Assembly: GCF_005869935.1 (NCBI RefSeq) | Contig: NZ_SZQF01000005.1 | Coordinates: forward strand, 62,001-126,000 | Length of the DNA: 64,000 nt | Direction of reading: 5' to 3' | DNA from: Winogradskyella algicola | GTDB taxonomy: Bacteria > Bacteroidota > Bacteroidia > Flavobacteriales > Flavobacteriaceae | Shown: piece after piece, positions 33,428-42,331 of the stretch | Numbering within the stretch: position 1 is the first letter of the stretch | How the letters are laid out: every line of letters begins with the position of its first letter | The notes under the pieces: generated by a model | Databases searched by the model: none | What the model saw: only the letters and a program-made list of their open reading frames with translations | What the model was told of the DNA's origin: nothing | Program-made: the position numbers and the translations under genes

Positions 33428-33829
33428 TTAAGCTTTTGAGGTTGCATTTTTTGGATAAACACGTATGTACCAATACAGTGTTGCTATAGCTAAAAATTCG
33501 AAAGCGATGATCCAAAATTCCAAAGCAGTAAAAAAGCTGTAATGGCTGCCTCCCATTGGTATGATATATACTGGAACTGTAATGAGTGCGTCTAAGGCTG
33601 CAGCAGTAAGTAGCATGGTCTGGCCTACCCAATAACCATGGGTTTTATTGTCATTTTTGTAATAGAACTTAGCCCCAAACCATACCAATGGCATTACTAC
33701 TATAAATAAGACAGTTCCCGGAAGGTGTTTTAATTGTTGTGTAGTTGCTATACTGCCTGCTACTATGTAGCATATTATGGCTATCATCCAAATGATGAAC
33801 CCTATTACGATAGCTCTCTTTGTTTTCAT
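33428..33829 (-). CDS. Four-helix membrane protein (DUF5367-like)
   Basis: The 133 residues form four hydrophobic helices (AIVIGFIIWMIAIICYIVAG; GTVLFIVVMPLVWFGAKFYY; TMLLTAAALDALITVPVYII; LEFWIIAFEFLAIATLYWYI). Size and the start (MKTKRAIVIGFIIWM) resemble DUF5367 proteins, but I am unsure of the family. It lies 3 bases before the DUF1772 gene, and 91 bases downstream of the AraC regulator that may control this run of genes. Confidence 0.6.
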   Translation of the reverse strand: MKTKRAIVIGFIIWMIAIICYIVAGSIATTQQLKHLPGTVLFIVVMPLVWFGAKFYYKNDNKTHGYWVGQTMLLTAAALDALITVPVYIIPMGGSHYSFFTALEFWIIAFEFLAIATLYWYIRVYPKNATSKA

Positions 33830-33920
33830 GTCCTTTTGGTTTTTAAATTCAGGACAAAGCTATCTCTAAGGCAAAGGGTTGACTTGTTTAAAAAGGATTA
33901 TGATTTGTTCGAAACGGAAT

Positions 33921-34793
33921 TCACTTGATTTGGCTAGGTCTGAAGCCAAACTTTTTTTCGAAAGCATTTGAAAAAGAACTTAAACTATCATAGCCAACGT
34001 GCCAAGCGGCTTCCTGTACCGTAGCATCTTGATTTCTAATCATATTATGTGCTATAGTAAGACGTTGGTTTTGGAGGTATTTGAATACTGGTACACCAAA
34101 TAATTCTTTGAATTCTTTTTTGAGTTTGAAGGTATTGAGTCCAATGCGTTTTGAGATTTCGTTTAAGGATGGAGGATTGTCGAGATTGTTTAATAGAATG
34201 TCTCTAGCTTGATTGAGTTTTTCACGCTCTGGTGTTTTTAGTTTTTCGGTTTTTAAATTGGCGAGTTCCCCAAAAAAGTGCGACAATAATGCTGTAATCT
34301 GACTACGAAAGAACATCATTTTGGTTTTGCCTTCGTATTGAATATTGAAGAGTCCATCAACGATGGTTTGCATTTGAGGTGTCATGATGAAGCTTGGACC
34401 TTCAGCATAATGGTCGGATGGATTGACCAGCTCGTTCAGCATTTCTCCAAACAACTCCCCTTCTTGATTCGGTAGTTTGTCTATAGCACTTGTTGTAGTT
34501 GCAATGAGTAAACACTCTAATGGTTTGTCGTTTTCTACCGTATGATCGAAAACTACGTTTTCATCGGCATAAAAAGACAATGCCAAGCCTTTAGTGTAAT
34601 TGAACTCTTTTTCCTTTTTACCATATTTTACTGTAAGATCAATATTGCCAGAACCGTAGAAAGCTACTGCAATCACTGGTTCATCAAAAGAACAAGCACT
34701 AGACTCTGACACTAAATCTTTAGCATTAGTGCCAACTTTAGCTTCCTCCACCAAAATGATGAAGTCATTGATATTGATGATGTCTCTGGTCAT
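33921..34793 (-). CDS. AraC-family transcriptional regulator
   Basis: The 290 residues end in a two-HTH AraC domain (about 195-290; PSLNEISKRIGLNTFKLKKE, then VQEAAWHVGYDSLSSFSNAF followed by FGFRPSQIK). The N-terminal 180 residues are a sensing domain with no recognised ligand motif. The central RLTIAHNMIRNQDATVQEAA and the fold are like the PchR/BtrA-type AraC regulators of Bacteroidota. It is the first gene of a minus-strand run with a 4-helix protein, DUF1772, an NmrA-like protein and the serine hydrolase, and is the likely local regulator. Confidence 0.85.
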   Translation of the reverse strand: MTRDIININDFIILVEEAKVGTNAKDLVSESSACSFDEPVIAVAFYGSGNIDLTVKYGKKEKEFNYTKGLALSFYADENVVFDHTVENDKPLECLLIATTTSAIDKLPNQEGELFGEMLNELVNPSDHYAEGPSFIMTPQMQTIVDGLFNIQYEGKTKMMFFRSQITALLSHFFGELANLKTEKLKTPEREKLNQARDILLNNLDNPPSLNEISKRIGLNTFKLKKEFKELFGVPVFKYLQNQRLTIAHNMIRNQDATVQEAAWHVGYDSLSSFSNAFEKKFGFRPSQIK

Positions 34794-34867
34794 GTGGTAT
34801 TCAAATTTAAAAATAGTATTTTTGATTTGAATTTATCGATATGATTAGTTAGATTATTCTTTGAAAA

Positions 34868-34899
34868 AAACCAGTATTAATAGACTTTAATATTGGTTT
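34868..34899 (-). terminator. Terminator after the Stv-like gene
   Basis: The 12-base arms aaaccagtatta (34868-34879) and taatattggttt (34888-34899) pair with a single G-U. Reading the minus strand, the hairpin is followed by a T run. It lies 25 bases after the stop at 34924. Confidence 0.75.
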
Positions 34900-34923
34900 T
34901 TTATCTCAATTTATAGCTTTAAG

Positions 34924-35412
34924 TCATTGTAAACTTGCACTATTACCTCCTATTTGATTAGCACATGCTGACCAATACAATTTTAATTGCTCGCCTTCTG
35001 CAAGATACCATATAGCTTCTTGAATTTTATTATTATCTGCTAATAAGTCTGATAATAGTGTTGGTTTATTAACTGTTACAACATTTTTTCTGTTACCTAT
35101 TATATACCTGCCCCAATCATATAAATCTTCTAAATCATAAAGTTTTAGATTAGGTGCTTCTGTACCGCCTTTGTATAAAATCATTGGAGGTTTAATAGTA
35201 GAGTCTCCTCTACCATTATCGTGGTGTAATACAAGTTTATCAATTTCATTTTGTTGTATTAGTGCTTTTGCTACATCTGTTTTTAGTGTATAACCGATAG
35301 GCGGTAAAATATAGAGATCTACTTTTTCTGGTAAAACCATATTGTTTACTCCGCCAGCATAATTGCCATGTCCAAGAAGCACAATATCTTTATTTGTTAC
35401 TTTTACGCTCAT
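34924..35412 (-). CDS. Stv-like (putative adhesin/toxin-type) protein
   Basis: The 162 residues have no signal peptide. The segment VLLGHGNYAGGVNNMVLPEK, then VDLYILPPIGYTL resembles the start of the Stv domain (a GHG motif followed by a V-P-x-x-V-x-x-Y strand), and LKLYWSACAN near the end matches its conserved S-x-C strand. The Stv domain is found in bacterial proteins of uncertain function, sometimes in toxin-like architectures. I make the match from memory, so the call is tentative. It lies downstream of the helical 250-residue gene on the same strand, with a 10-bp inverted repeat between them, and ends at a good terminator. Confidence 0.5.
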   Translation of the reverse strand: MSVKVTNKDIVLLGHGNYAGGVNNMVLPEKVDLYILPPIGYTLKTDVAKALIQQNEIDKLVLHHDNGRGDSTIKPPMILYKGGTEAPNLKLYDLEDLYDWGRYIIGNRKNVVTVNKPTLLSDLLADNNKIQEAIWYLAEGEQLKLYWSACANQIGGNSASLQ

Positions 35413-35489
35413 AATTTTATTAATTAAATTTTATATCTATTTGCATTGTTAAACATGAATGCAAAGCATACTATAATTAAGGAATAACA

Positions 35490-35533
35490 ACACTGGATTT
35501 AAATAGTCATTAAAAATGCAATCAATCCAGTGT
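35490..35533. repeat. 10-bp inverted repeat between the two orphan genes
   Basis: The arms acactggatt (35490-35499) and aatccagtgt (35524-35533) are perfectly complementary, around a 24-base loop. No T run follows on either strand. It lies between the stop of the 35559 gene and the start of the 34924 gene, so it may be a weak terminator or attenuator, or an mRNA-stability element. Confidence 0.55.
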
Positions 35534-35558
35534 ATTAAAGACCGAAAATCTATGCTAA

Positions 35559-36311
35559 TTATGATCTCTTCATACCTTTGTGATGCATTAGTAGTTCAGT
35601 GTTTTTTAAATCATTTTCTAGCTTTGTTTTTAGTAAATTGATTTTTTTCTGCTCAAAAGTAAGTGCATCTAATTCCTTTTGAGATTTTGCTGCAACTATG
35701 GCGTTATCGTAGCTAATATTTGCTTGAGCAATCGCATCTAAATCAGCTTGTATTACTTGTTGATGTGTAATATCTGGATTAGGTTTTACTTGAGCAAAAA
35801 CATACATATTTGTAACTACCATAATCTCTTTAGACCCCCAAGCATTATCAGCCTTTACACTCATGGAGTTACAAGCATAGTATATCGCATAATTATTATT
35901 ACCAGATCTAAATTGGTTAAAAACAACTTGCAACTTTTCATTAGAGCTTGAGCTAGTTGCAAAAAGTGCTAAAGTGGATTTTACAACCTGCCCAACATCA
36001 CCAGCCATTTGAGCTGCTTTGGTTTCGGTTTTTCCAGGATCAAGATAATCTTCAGCAAACTTAATAGCTCCATCAATGATTCCATCTAATATATCGAGAC
36101 TATAAGTTTCAGAAAATTTTGAGTATGTGTTTGGATTACTTGCTATAATACCATTATCAATAATACCTTTTGTATGTTTATTGATATAAGCTATTGCTTT
36201 GTCTTCTGTGTTCTGTAAGCTTTTTTCTGCTTTTGCAATGGCTTCATTAACTGCTTGTATAGCATTATTATTGTCCTTAATTGCCTTCTTTAAATTTGGT
36301 CCATGTCCCAT
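35559..36311 (-). CDS. Helical protein of unknown function
   Basis: The 250 residues are not recognised. The first 55 (KKAIKDNNNAIQAVNEAIAK onward) and the last 60 (ALTFEQKKINLLKTKLENDL) are predicted coiled coils by their heptad spacing. The centre is a globular, more hydrophobic segment (FRSGNNNYAIYYACNSMSVK; GSKEIMVVTNMYVFAQVKPN). No signal peptide or membrane helix is present. Helix-globular-helix layout is seen in pore-forming and contact-dependent effectors but also in ordinary scaffolds, so no function is claimed. It sits between a two-component system and the Stv-like gene, all on the minus strand. Confidence 0.6.
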   Translation of the reverse strand: MGHGPNLKKAIKDNNNAIQAVNEAIAKAEKSLQNTEDKAIAYINKHTKGIIDNGIIASNPNTYSKFSETYSLDILDGIIDGAIKFAEDYLDPGKTETKAAQMAGDVGQVVKSTLALFATSSSSNEKLQVVFNQFRSGNNNYAIYYACNSMSVKADNAWGSKEIMVVTNMYVFAQVKPNPDITHQQVIQADLDAIAQANISYDNAIVAAKSQKELDALTFEQKKINLLKTKLENDLKNTELLMHHKGMKRS

Positions 36312-36477
36312 TTGATTTTGTTTTAAATGATTAATACTAATTTTTCGTTTCTCAAAGTTGAAAAACCAATAACTAGAAAAGAAAAGAAATGCGCGAATGG
36401 ACTAATACCTTGTGTGAATGGTAAAAAAACTTGATTAAATCAAATTTTAAGGTTAATTAGTGAAAATGAGTGTAATT

Positions 36478-37248
36478 TTAGATTGTCCTAAAATGCCTAA
36501 AGACTTCCTCTTTATGTGCTTTGCTTACTGGGATTTTCTTATCCTGAATAAATAAAAGGTTTCCTTCATAACCTACAACAGAATTGATGTTAATTACATA
36601 ACTGCGATGTACCCTCATAAAGCGTTTAGTAGGTAATTGTTCTTCTATTTTATTGAGCCCAACAGAATATACAAATCGGTCTGTTTTGGTATAGACGCTG
36701 CAATAGTTACTATCGGCTTTTAAGAACAAGATTTCTTGCAAAGGTACACGCTCAAAGTGTTGATTTTTTTTGAGAAATAAACTGTCATTAATATTAAGTA
36801 CCTGATTGTCTTTGGACTCAAAACTCGTTTTTTCCGAAATGTTTTCTTGGGATTTTTTTATAGAAAAATTTTTGAGGGCGAGTTCTATAGCAATACAGAC
36901 TTGACGCTCGTTAAAAGGTTTTAGAAGGTATGCGTGAGGTTTGACACTTTTGGCACGCTCAAAGATATAACTATCGGCATGAGAGGTTAAAAACATAAAT
37001 GGAATTTTATGTTTTTGATTAATGAAACGCGCAAGTTCTATACCATCAAATTCTCCTTTTATCACAATATCTATAAGAACCATATCTACATCATTATGAC
37101 TTTCCAAAATATTAAGTGCTTTATTTGCTGTATCAACAATACCAACAATCTCATAATTGTTATCTTGAAGTTTGTTGGCAATATCAGTGGCAAGCAGGAT
37201 TTCATCCTCAACGATAAGCAATTTTACTTTTGAATTTGAATTGGCCAT
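36478..37248 (-). CDS. LytTR-family response regulator
   Basis: The 256 residues have a receiver domain (about 8-125) with the acidic pair E14-D15, the phosphoacceptor D60 in VLIDIVIKG, the T/S switch in FLTSHADS and the lysine in LLKPF. A LytTR DNA-binding domain follows (about 155-256; ILFLKADSNYCSVYTKTDRF; RFMRVHRSYVININSVV). It lies 16 bases downstream of the histidine kinase gene and is surely its partner. LytTR regulators usually control exported, virulence or surface factors. The two orphan genes just downstream are candidate targets. Confidence 0.92.
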   Translation of the reverse strand: MANSNSKVKLLIVEDEILLATDIANKLQDNNYEIVGIVDTANKALNILESHNDVDMVLIDIVIKGEFDGIELARFINQKHKIPFMFLTSHADSYIFERAKSVKPHAYLLKPFNERQVCIAIELALKNFSIKKSQENISEKTSFESKDNQVLNINDSLFLKKNQHFERVPLQEILFLKADSNYCSVYTKTDRFVYSVGLNKIEEQLPTKRFMRVHRSYVININSVVGYEGNLLFIQDKKIPVSKAHKEEVFRHFRTI

Positions 37249-37264
37249 AGTATCTCTAAGATAG

Positions 37265-39073
37265 TTATTCTGTGTTAATTTTTATTTTCCAATGTGTTCC
37301 GGTAGTATTAAACCGTTCTATACTACCGTCTAATTGATGTATTAAAGACTGAATTAGTTTAAGTCCAAAGGAATTTTTCTTAACTACCTGGTCTTCTTTA
37401 AAACCAACACCATTATCACTTATATCTAATTCTAAATGATTCTCTACTTTATTGAGTTGTACATACAAAGAAGGCGCTTCCATGTTTTTGTAGGCATACT
37501 TTAGGGAATTAATAACTATTTCATTAATAATTAATGCTAATGGAATTGCTTTATCTATGGATATGCTAGAATTATCGATATTAAGTTTGGGCTTGAAGTC
37601 TACATTGTAACCATGAAATAATCCAAGTATCAATTCCTCAATATATTCTTTGAGTGCAATTTTTGTTTCTGCACCTTCCTGATACAGTTTTCTATGCACC
37701 AACGATAGTGCTTCTACCCTATTCTTGCCAGCAATTAAAGCTTCCTGAGCAGGATGACCAGTGAGTTGATGGCTTTGAAGACTTAAAAGACTAGATATCA
37801 TCTGAAGATTGTTTTTTACGCGATGATTTAATTCTTTTAATAATAAAGCTTTTTCCTGCTCACGTTTTTCTATAACAGTGTTTTGTTCGGCAATGTGTAG
37901 ATTTACTTTTTTAATAGCTCTATTGCTTCTAAAAAGTAACAATGCCAATACACTAATACACAACACACCAAAAGCAAGTAATATCATTTGGTTTCGCTGA
38001 TTAGTGGTTATGGTGTTTAAGAGACAAATTTCAGATTCGCGTTTGCTTATTTCGTAGTTGGCTTTGAGTTGTTCTATTTTTTGTATTGATGCTTTGTTTA
38101 CCAAACTATCTTGGTATATCCTGTTGACTTCTAAATACTGTAATGCTTTATCATATTGGTTTTGTGTTTTGTAAAAGTCAGTTAGGTTTCTACTAAAATC
38201 TCTAACTTGCTCTTTGAGTCCTGATTTTTGAGCCATTTCATAGGCTTCGAGTAACTTAGACTCAGCAAGATTGTTTTTAGATGTTTTCGCATAGATTTGT
38301 CCAAGTTCAGCCAAATACACTGACGTCGAATAATCATCACCTAAGGGTTCTAATATTGCAATAGCTTCCTTAAGATGTTGTTCTGCTGTATCGAACTGCT
38401 TTTGAGCGTGTAACACCATCCCTAAATTACCAAGTGAATAGCCTTGAACAGTACTACTATTTAAGCTTTTATTCCTATTTAAAGTTTCTTGAAGATATAA
38501 AGTTGCACTATCTAGTTTTCCAGCTAGACGATAGATTTCACCTAAGTTAAGTTTGGTCAATATTAACTTAGAATCCTCTTTTAAATCGGATTGAATACGA
38601 TGAGCACTTTTTAAATATTTTATTGCAGAAACATAATCTTCATTACTTATAGAATTACTTCCTAATTGAACATAAATAGCAGCTATTTGTTCTTTAAGTT
38701 CTAATGAATCATATATCTTTAAGGCATTAAAAGAAGCTTCTAGTGAACTAGTATTATTTCCTAAACGATATTCTACATGACCAAGCTCTTCAAGAGCTTC
38801 AGCTTCTAATATTGGATCCTTTACTTCTTTAGCCAATGTTAGGGCATGTTTTACAGATATCAAAGCAGAGTCAACATTATTGAAATAATATGCTCTAAGG
38901 TTTAGTATTCTAGATTTCTCTGCTTTGGTAATATCTTTTTCCTTAAGTAATTCACCAAGGCTATCGGTTATATCTCTATTTTGAGAAAAAGAGTACGTAT
39001 ACTGTAATATTGCTATAATAATGCATACATAATGTATATTCTTTTTAGAATTAATAAACACAATATTATTCAA
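37265..39073 (-). CDS. TPR-containing HisKA_2 sensor histidine kinase (non-ATG start)
   Basis: The frame opens with TTG at 39071-39073, overlapping the previous gene by 8 bases; a GTG at 39061 is the alternative, and no ATG is suitably placed. The 602 residues have a signal/anchor (IHYVCIIIAILQYTYSFSQ), about 280 residues of TPR repeats in the periplasm, and one membrane helix (about 365-385, MILLAFGVLCISVLALLLF). A HisKA_2 dimerisation domain (LLKELNHRVKNNLQMISSLL) and an ATPase domain (NEIVINSLKYAYKN; DISDNGVGF; FGLKLI) follow. Such TPR-HisKA_2 kinases are typical of Bacteroidota and pair with LytTR regulators, as here. The signal is unknown. Confidence 0.9.
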   Translation of the reverse strand: MNNIVFINSKKNIHYVCIIIAILQYTYSFSQNRDITDSLGELLKEKDITKAEKSRILNLRAYYFNNVDSALISVKHALTLAKEVKDPILEAEALEELGHVEYRLGNNTSSLEASFNALKIYDSLELKEQIAAIYVQLGSNSISNEDYVSAIKYLKSAHRIQSDLKEDSKLILTKLNLGEIYRLAGKLDSATLYLQETLNRNKSLNSSTVQGYSLGNLGMVLHAQKQFDTAEQHLKEAIAILEPLGDDYSTSVYLAELGQIYAKTSKNNLAESKLLEAYEMAQKSGLKEQVRDFSRNLTDFYKTQNQYDKALQYLEVNRIYQDSLVNKASIQKIEQLKANYEISKRESEICLLNTITTNQRNQMILLAFGVLCISVLALLLFRSNRAIKKVNLHIAEQNTVIEKREQEKALLLKELNHRVKNNLQMISSLLSLQSHQLTGHPAQEALIAGKNRVEALSLVHRKLYQEGAETKIALKEYIEELILGLFHGYNVDFKPKLNIDNSSISIDKAIPLALIINEIVINSLKYAYKNMEAPSLYVQLNKVENHLELDISDNGVGFKEDQVVKKNSFGLKLIQSLIHQLDGSIERFNTTGTHWKIKINTE

Positions 39074-39647
39074 TTATTGGAGGGATTTTTCCCTTACCAC
39101 CACTAACTTTCACTAAGGGATCCAATATTAAATAAAAACGTCTTGGTTTTTCGTTTTTGAAGTTTACCTTAAGGGATAGTAATATACTGTATGATACGTT
39201 GGCGTCATGTACAGAATCTCTTGTAGAAATGACACATTTTTCTTTTTTATTTGGCGCAATATATAATGTACCATCTGGTGCGCTGTAAACATAATCATCA
39301 TTATATTTAAATAGTCTTCCCCAATGATTATTGAGTAAGCAATCCATATTAATAAAGGTTTTATCTACATTAATAACTTTACAACACACTAATCTGTAAT
39401 CTATAACATCTGACAAATCATCATCGGAATTGGCTGATAGGCTAATAGATATTTTGGTTTTTCTATCAATTAGAGAAAAAGCATTTTTCCCTACAGTTAC
39501 GAAATTATCAATCCGAATGGGATTGTATGGAGTGCCTAATTCCATATAACAATGTTTTAGGGCATTTTTTAATTCATCTAAAAGAATATTGAACTTAATA
39601 GGTTGGATGATTGGACCATCTTGTTTGAGTTTGATTTTGATGTACAT
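39066..39647 (-). CDS. Unknown protein leading the two-component operon
   Basis: The 193 residues show no signal peptide or membrane helix. The C-terminal part (VSYSILLSLKVNFKNEKPRR, then FYLILDPLVKVSGGKG) faintly recalls the DP-containing last strands of the AidA/PixA inclusion-body family, but the N-terminal signature of that family is absent, so I do not assign it. The gene overlaps the histidine kinase start by 8 bases, implying translational coupling. It could modulate the kinase or be one of its products. Codon use looks like its neighbours. Confidence 0.6.
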   Translation of the reverse strand: MYIKIKLKQDGPIIQPIKFNILLDELKNALKHCYMELGTPYNPIRIDNFVTVGKNAFSLIDRKTKISISLSANSDDDLSDVIDYRLVCCKVINVDKTFINMDCLLNNHWGRLFKYNDDYVYSAPDGTLYIAPNKKEKCVISTRDSVHDANVSYSILLSLKVNFKNEKPRRFYLILDPLVKVSGGKGKIPPIIE

Positions 39648-39797
39648 TGGTTTGGTAGTTAATTAATAGCATTAAATAAAAATATACATTCTTCGCAGAA
39701 TGAAGTGATAATTTTAAATCTGTATAAGGGCTATTAACTAAGGGATTGTTTAAAGATAGGATATTTAATAGAAATATTGAGAAGAAATAATGACTAT

Positions 39798-40370
39798 TTA
39801 TTCAATAGCTTTGAGTTGTCCTCTATAATCAATAGTAGTTCTATGAGAAGATAAAATGTTAATATTTACCATGTTATTGATATAGAATGTCATTATCACA
39901 TTATATGTCTCTACGGAATCTGAATTATCATCCATTACGAACTTCATGATATATGCATCTTTTTTCTTGTGTCTGGTTAGACTGTAATCTTTCGGTATAC
40001 CTCTAAGTACAACACCTAATTGGTTATTTAAGCGTCCACCACCTAATTGTTGTTCACCATAATACGGTAATTCGCCAATGATACTATCATTTTTAAAAGT
40101 GATATCATAGCCATTAACGGTTATTTGATTAGCTGTGTTCCCTGTATAACGAGTTACTTGATTTAAAACTTGAGTAGTCGCTCTGGTATTAAACGGATAC
40201 ACTGTGTTGACATCAATTTTAAACGCTTTGCTATTGAGTTTGCTTTCCAGAGTATTGAGTTTTTGGGCGCGCTCTGCAGAAGTTTCCGAAGATTTACAAG
40301 ATAGTGCTACAACAAGCATTGATAGTGCTGCACAGTAGAAAAAGGATTTTATGAGGTAATGGCTTTTCAT
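39798..40370 (-). CDS. DUF4251 family lipoprotein
   Basis: I start at the ATG at 40370 (190 residues), which leads to a lipoprotein signal ending VVALSC. The pattern of an N-terminal KLNSKAFKIDVNTVYPFNT, a central GELPYYGEQQLGGGRLNNQL and a final NINILSSHRTTIDYRGQLK is that of DUF4251, a Bacteroidota family of unknown function. A second, more distant member is at 52790. It should sit in the periplasm as a membrane-attached lipoprotein. Confidence 0.75.
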   Translation of the reverse strand: MKSHYLIKSFFYCAALSMLVVALSCKSSETSAERAQKLNTLESKLNSKAFKIDVNTVYPFNTRATTQVLNQVTRYTGNTANQITVNGYDITFKNDSIIGELPYYGEQQLGGGRLNNQLGVVLRGIPKDYSLTRHKKKDAYIMKFVMDDNSDSVETYNVIMTFYINNMVNINILSSHRTTIDYRGQLKAIE

Positions 40371-40430
40371 AGTCAACTTAAAAGTAATTATTTAAGTCGA
40401 TACTTGCCAGAACATTAACACGCTTTTAAG

Positions 40431-41735
40431 CTATGCTTCACTAGTTTGTTCTACAGGTATAGATACCGCAGACTTAGGTAAGTTGAAATAAAAAGTGGCA
40501 CCTCTTCCTTCTTCACTCTCAACCCAAATGTGACCTTTGTAATAATTTATAATTTTTTCTACAATAGATAAACCAATGCCAGATGAAGATCCTGTACTTT
40601 CTAATTTGGTAAATATTTTAAAAATCTTATGAAAATAGTTAGGGTTGATACCTATACCATTGTCTTTTACAAAAAACTGAAAGTGCTCCTTTTCTTCGGT
40701 ATAGCCCACCTCTACAAATCCTTGTTTTTTATCGCAATACTTTACTGCATTTAAAATAAGGTTTTGAAATACTTGTTTAAATCTCCAAGTATTTCCAAAC
40801 AAGCTTGGCAAATTATTATCGATGTTAATACTTATGTGCTCTGGGATGAGCATTGTTTGCAGGATTTCATCTATAATCTTATTAAGGTTCACCACACTGT
40901 CTCCCGAATCAATACGGTCAATAGTAGAATAGTCTAGGACTCCTTTGATAAGTAAATCCATTTTTTCAACATTAAATAATACTTGTTGCAATGGGTAGGA
41001 CTGCTTATCGTTGATTTTGTCTTTATTATCTTCCATAAACCAACTCACGAGTGTATGAATGTTAATAAGAGGAGCTTTTAAGTCGTGCGACACCATGTGT
41101 GCGTATTCATTTAAAGACTTATTTTGTTGCGATAGGTGTTCTAAAAGTTCTTGTTTCTTCGCCTCCTGCGTCTTAATTCTTTCTTCATATTCCTTTCGCT
41201 GTTTTAGGTTTACCAACATATTGGCATACACAAAGAGAATTTCTTTTTCGTGATCGTTATATTTATTAAGTTTTTTTACAGAATCGAAGCCGATAAAACC
41301 GATAAGTTCATCTTTCTTAAACTTAGGAATAGTAATTAAGCTCTTAATGCCTTGGGGTTCTAAAATAGCTTTAAGACCAAATTCACCATCATCTGGTAAG
41401 GCACTAACATCTTCTACCCAAAAGGCTTCCCCTTTGCGATGAGCTTCTAACCACTGTGGAATATAATCTATCGGAACATCTTTGAGATTATCGATTTCTG
41501 GTGTAATACCATCTGCACACCACTCATAGGTATTTGTAGTCGTATTATTTTCAAAATCATATGAAAAGATATAACTGCGGTCAGATTCAACAAACTCTCC
41601 TATTTGTTTAAGTGATTTATTAATTAGTTGATCTATATCAGATATATCGGCATTAATGTATGTTGTGGATATGCTAATCAATAGCTTTTGAAATCGCAGC
41701 TGACGTTCTATGATTTGATCTTTTTTTTGAGGCAT
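40431..41735 (-). CDS. GAF-domain sensor histidine kinase
   Basis: The 434 residues lack membrane helices, so the kinase is cytoplasmic. A GAF domain spans about 12-178 (SDRSYIFSYDF; GIKSLITIPKFKKDELIGFI). A coiled coil leads to the HisKA domain with H217 in MVSHDLKAPL. The ATPase domain has N, G1 and G2 boxes (NLILNAVKYCDK; VKDNGIGINP; GSSSGIGLSIVEKI). It has no response regulator next to it, so its partner is elsewhere. The GAF domain probably senses a small ligand or redox state. Confidence 0.9.
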   Translation of the reverse strand: MPQKKDQIIERQLRFQKLLISISTTYINADISDIDQLINKSLKQIGEFVESDRSYIFSYDFENNTTTNTYEWCADGITPEIDNLKDVPIDYIPQWLEAHRKGEAFWVEDVSALPDDGEFGLKAILEPQGIKSLITIPKFKKDELIGFIGFDSVKKLNKYNDHEKEILFVYANMLVNLKQRKEYEERIKTQEAKKQELLEHLSQQNKSLNEYAHMVSHDLKAPLINIHTLVSWFMEDNKDKINDKQSYPLQQVLFNVEKMDLLIKGVLDYSTIDRIDSGDSVVNLNKIIDEILQTMLIPEHISINIDNNLPSLFGNTWRFKQVFQNLILNAVKYCDKKQGFVEVGYTEEKEHFQFFVKDNGIGINPNYFHKIFKIFTKLESTGSSSGIGLSIVEKIINYYKGHIWVESEEGRGATFYFNLPKSAVSIPVEQTSEA

Positions 41736-41819
41736 TTTTGTAGGTTTTATTCAACCAGCAAAGTTCTATATATCTATTGATTATAAAAAATAAAAAATGA
41801 ATAAATTACGTGGTACTTT

Positions 41820-42269
41820 CTAAACTTTTGAAACTGTTGTACTCTTGTTATAATCGACCTTTTCCCATAGATAATCTGATGTTAAACGAAAACTACCTAA
41901 ATATTCAAAACTACAACTATTCGGTTCTATAATTGAGAGAAAGGGCTCTTGCTTAGCGTTATTGTACAAGTGATAGGTTTCGCCAATTAAAGGCTCAAAA
42001 GTAAACTTGGCATTGGTTACAAGTTCGTTATACTCCATAACTTGTAATAGCGCATCGTATTCTGCTTTTAAGGTTTCAAATTTAGCCTTCAAATGCTTAT
42101 TAGCTTTGTAGATTTGTGAGCTTTTCCACGTGCCATTGTTTGGTAGCTTAATCTGTGGCGCGCCTACATTGGTGGCGTAAGGTCTAAATGCAGCGTCATA
42201 ACGTTCTTTATCATCATCATACACGACTAAATCTGGTCGCTTTTCAGTTTTCTTTTTATTAGTAGCCAT
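41820..42269 (-). CDS. DUF2452 family protein
   Basis: I start at the ATG at 42269 (149 residues), because the upstream ATG at 42284 is covered by a promoter -7 element. The polar N-terminus (KKKTEKRPDLVVYDDDKERY) and the later YHLYNNAKQEPFLSIIEP and SDYLWEKV are the marks of DUF2452. The central helix (IYKANKHLKAKFETLKAEYD) is a coiled coil. No function is established. It is divergent from the DUF2237 gene, sharing a 62-base gap. Confidence 0.75.
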   Translation of the reverse strand: MATNKKKTEKRPDLVVYDDDKERYDAAFRPYATNVGAPQIKLPNNGTWKSSQIYKANKHLKAKFETLKAEYDALLQVMEYNELVTNAKFTFEPLIGETYHLYNNAKQEPFLSIIEPNSCSFEYLGSFRLTSDYLWEKVDYNKSTTVSKV

Positions 42270-42281
42270 AACAATTTTAAG

Positions 42282-42289
42282 CAAAAATA
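42282..42289 (-). promoter_or_regulatory. -7 element upstream of the DUF2452 gene
   Basis: Plus-strand CAAAAATA is a perfect inverse of TAnnTTTG, 13 bases before the ATG at 42269. No clear TTG lies 17-20 bases upstream. Confidence 0.4.
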
Positions 42290-42331
42290 CATATTTTTAT
42301 GGTGTAAGATATCTTAATAAATCGCTAAAAA

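Noticed and set aside
36431..36443. 13-base palindrome TTGATTAAATCAA as a LytTR operator
   Set aside because: LytTR sites are usually direct repeats, and short AT-rich palindromes are expected by chance in this DNA.
39684..39699. cattct-tcgc-agaatg hairpin as a terminator
   Set aside because: The 6-bp stem is short and lies upstream of the 39066 gene's start with no T run, so no support for a terminator.
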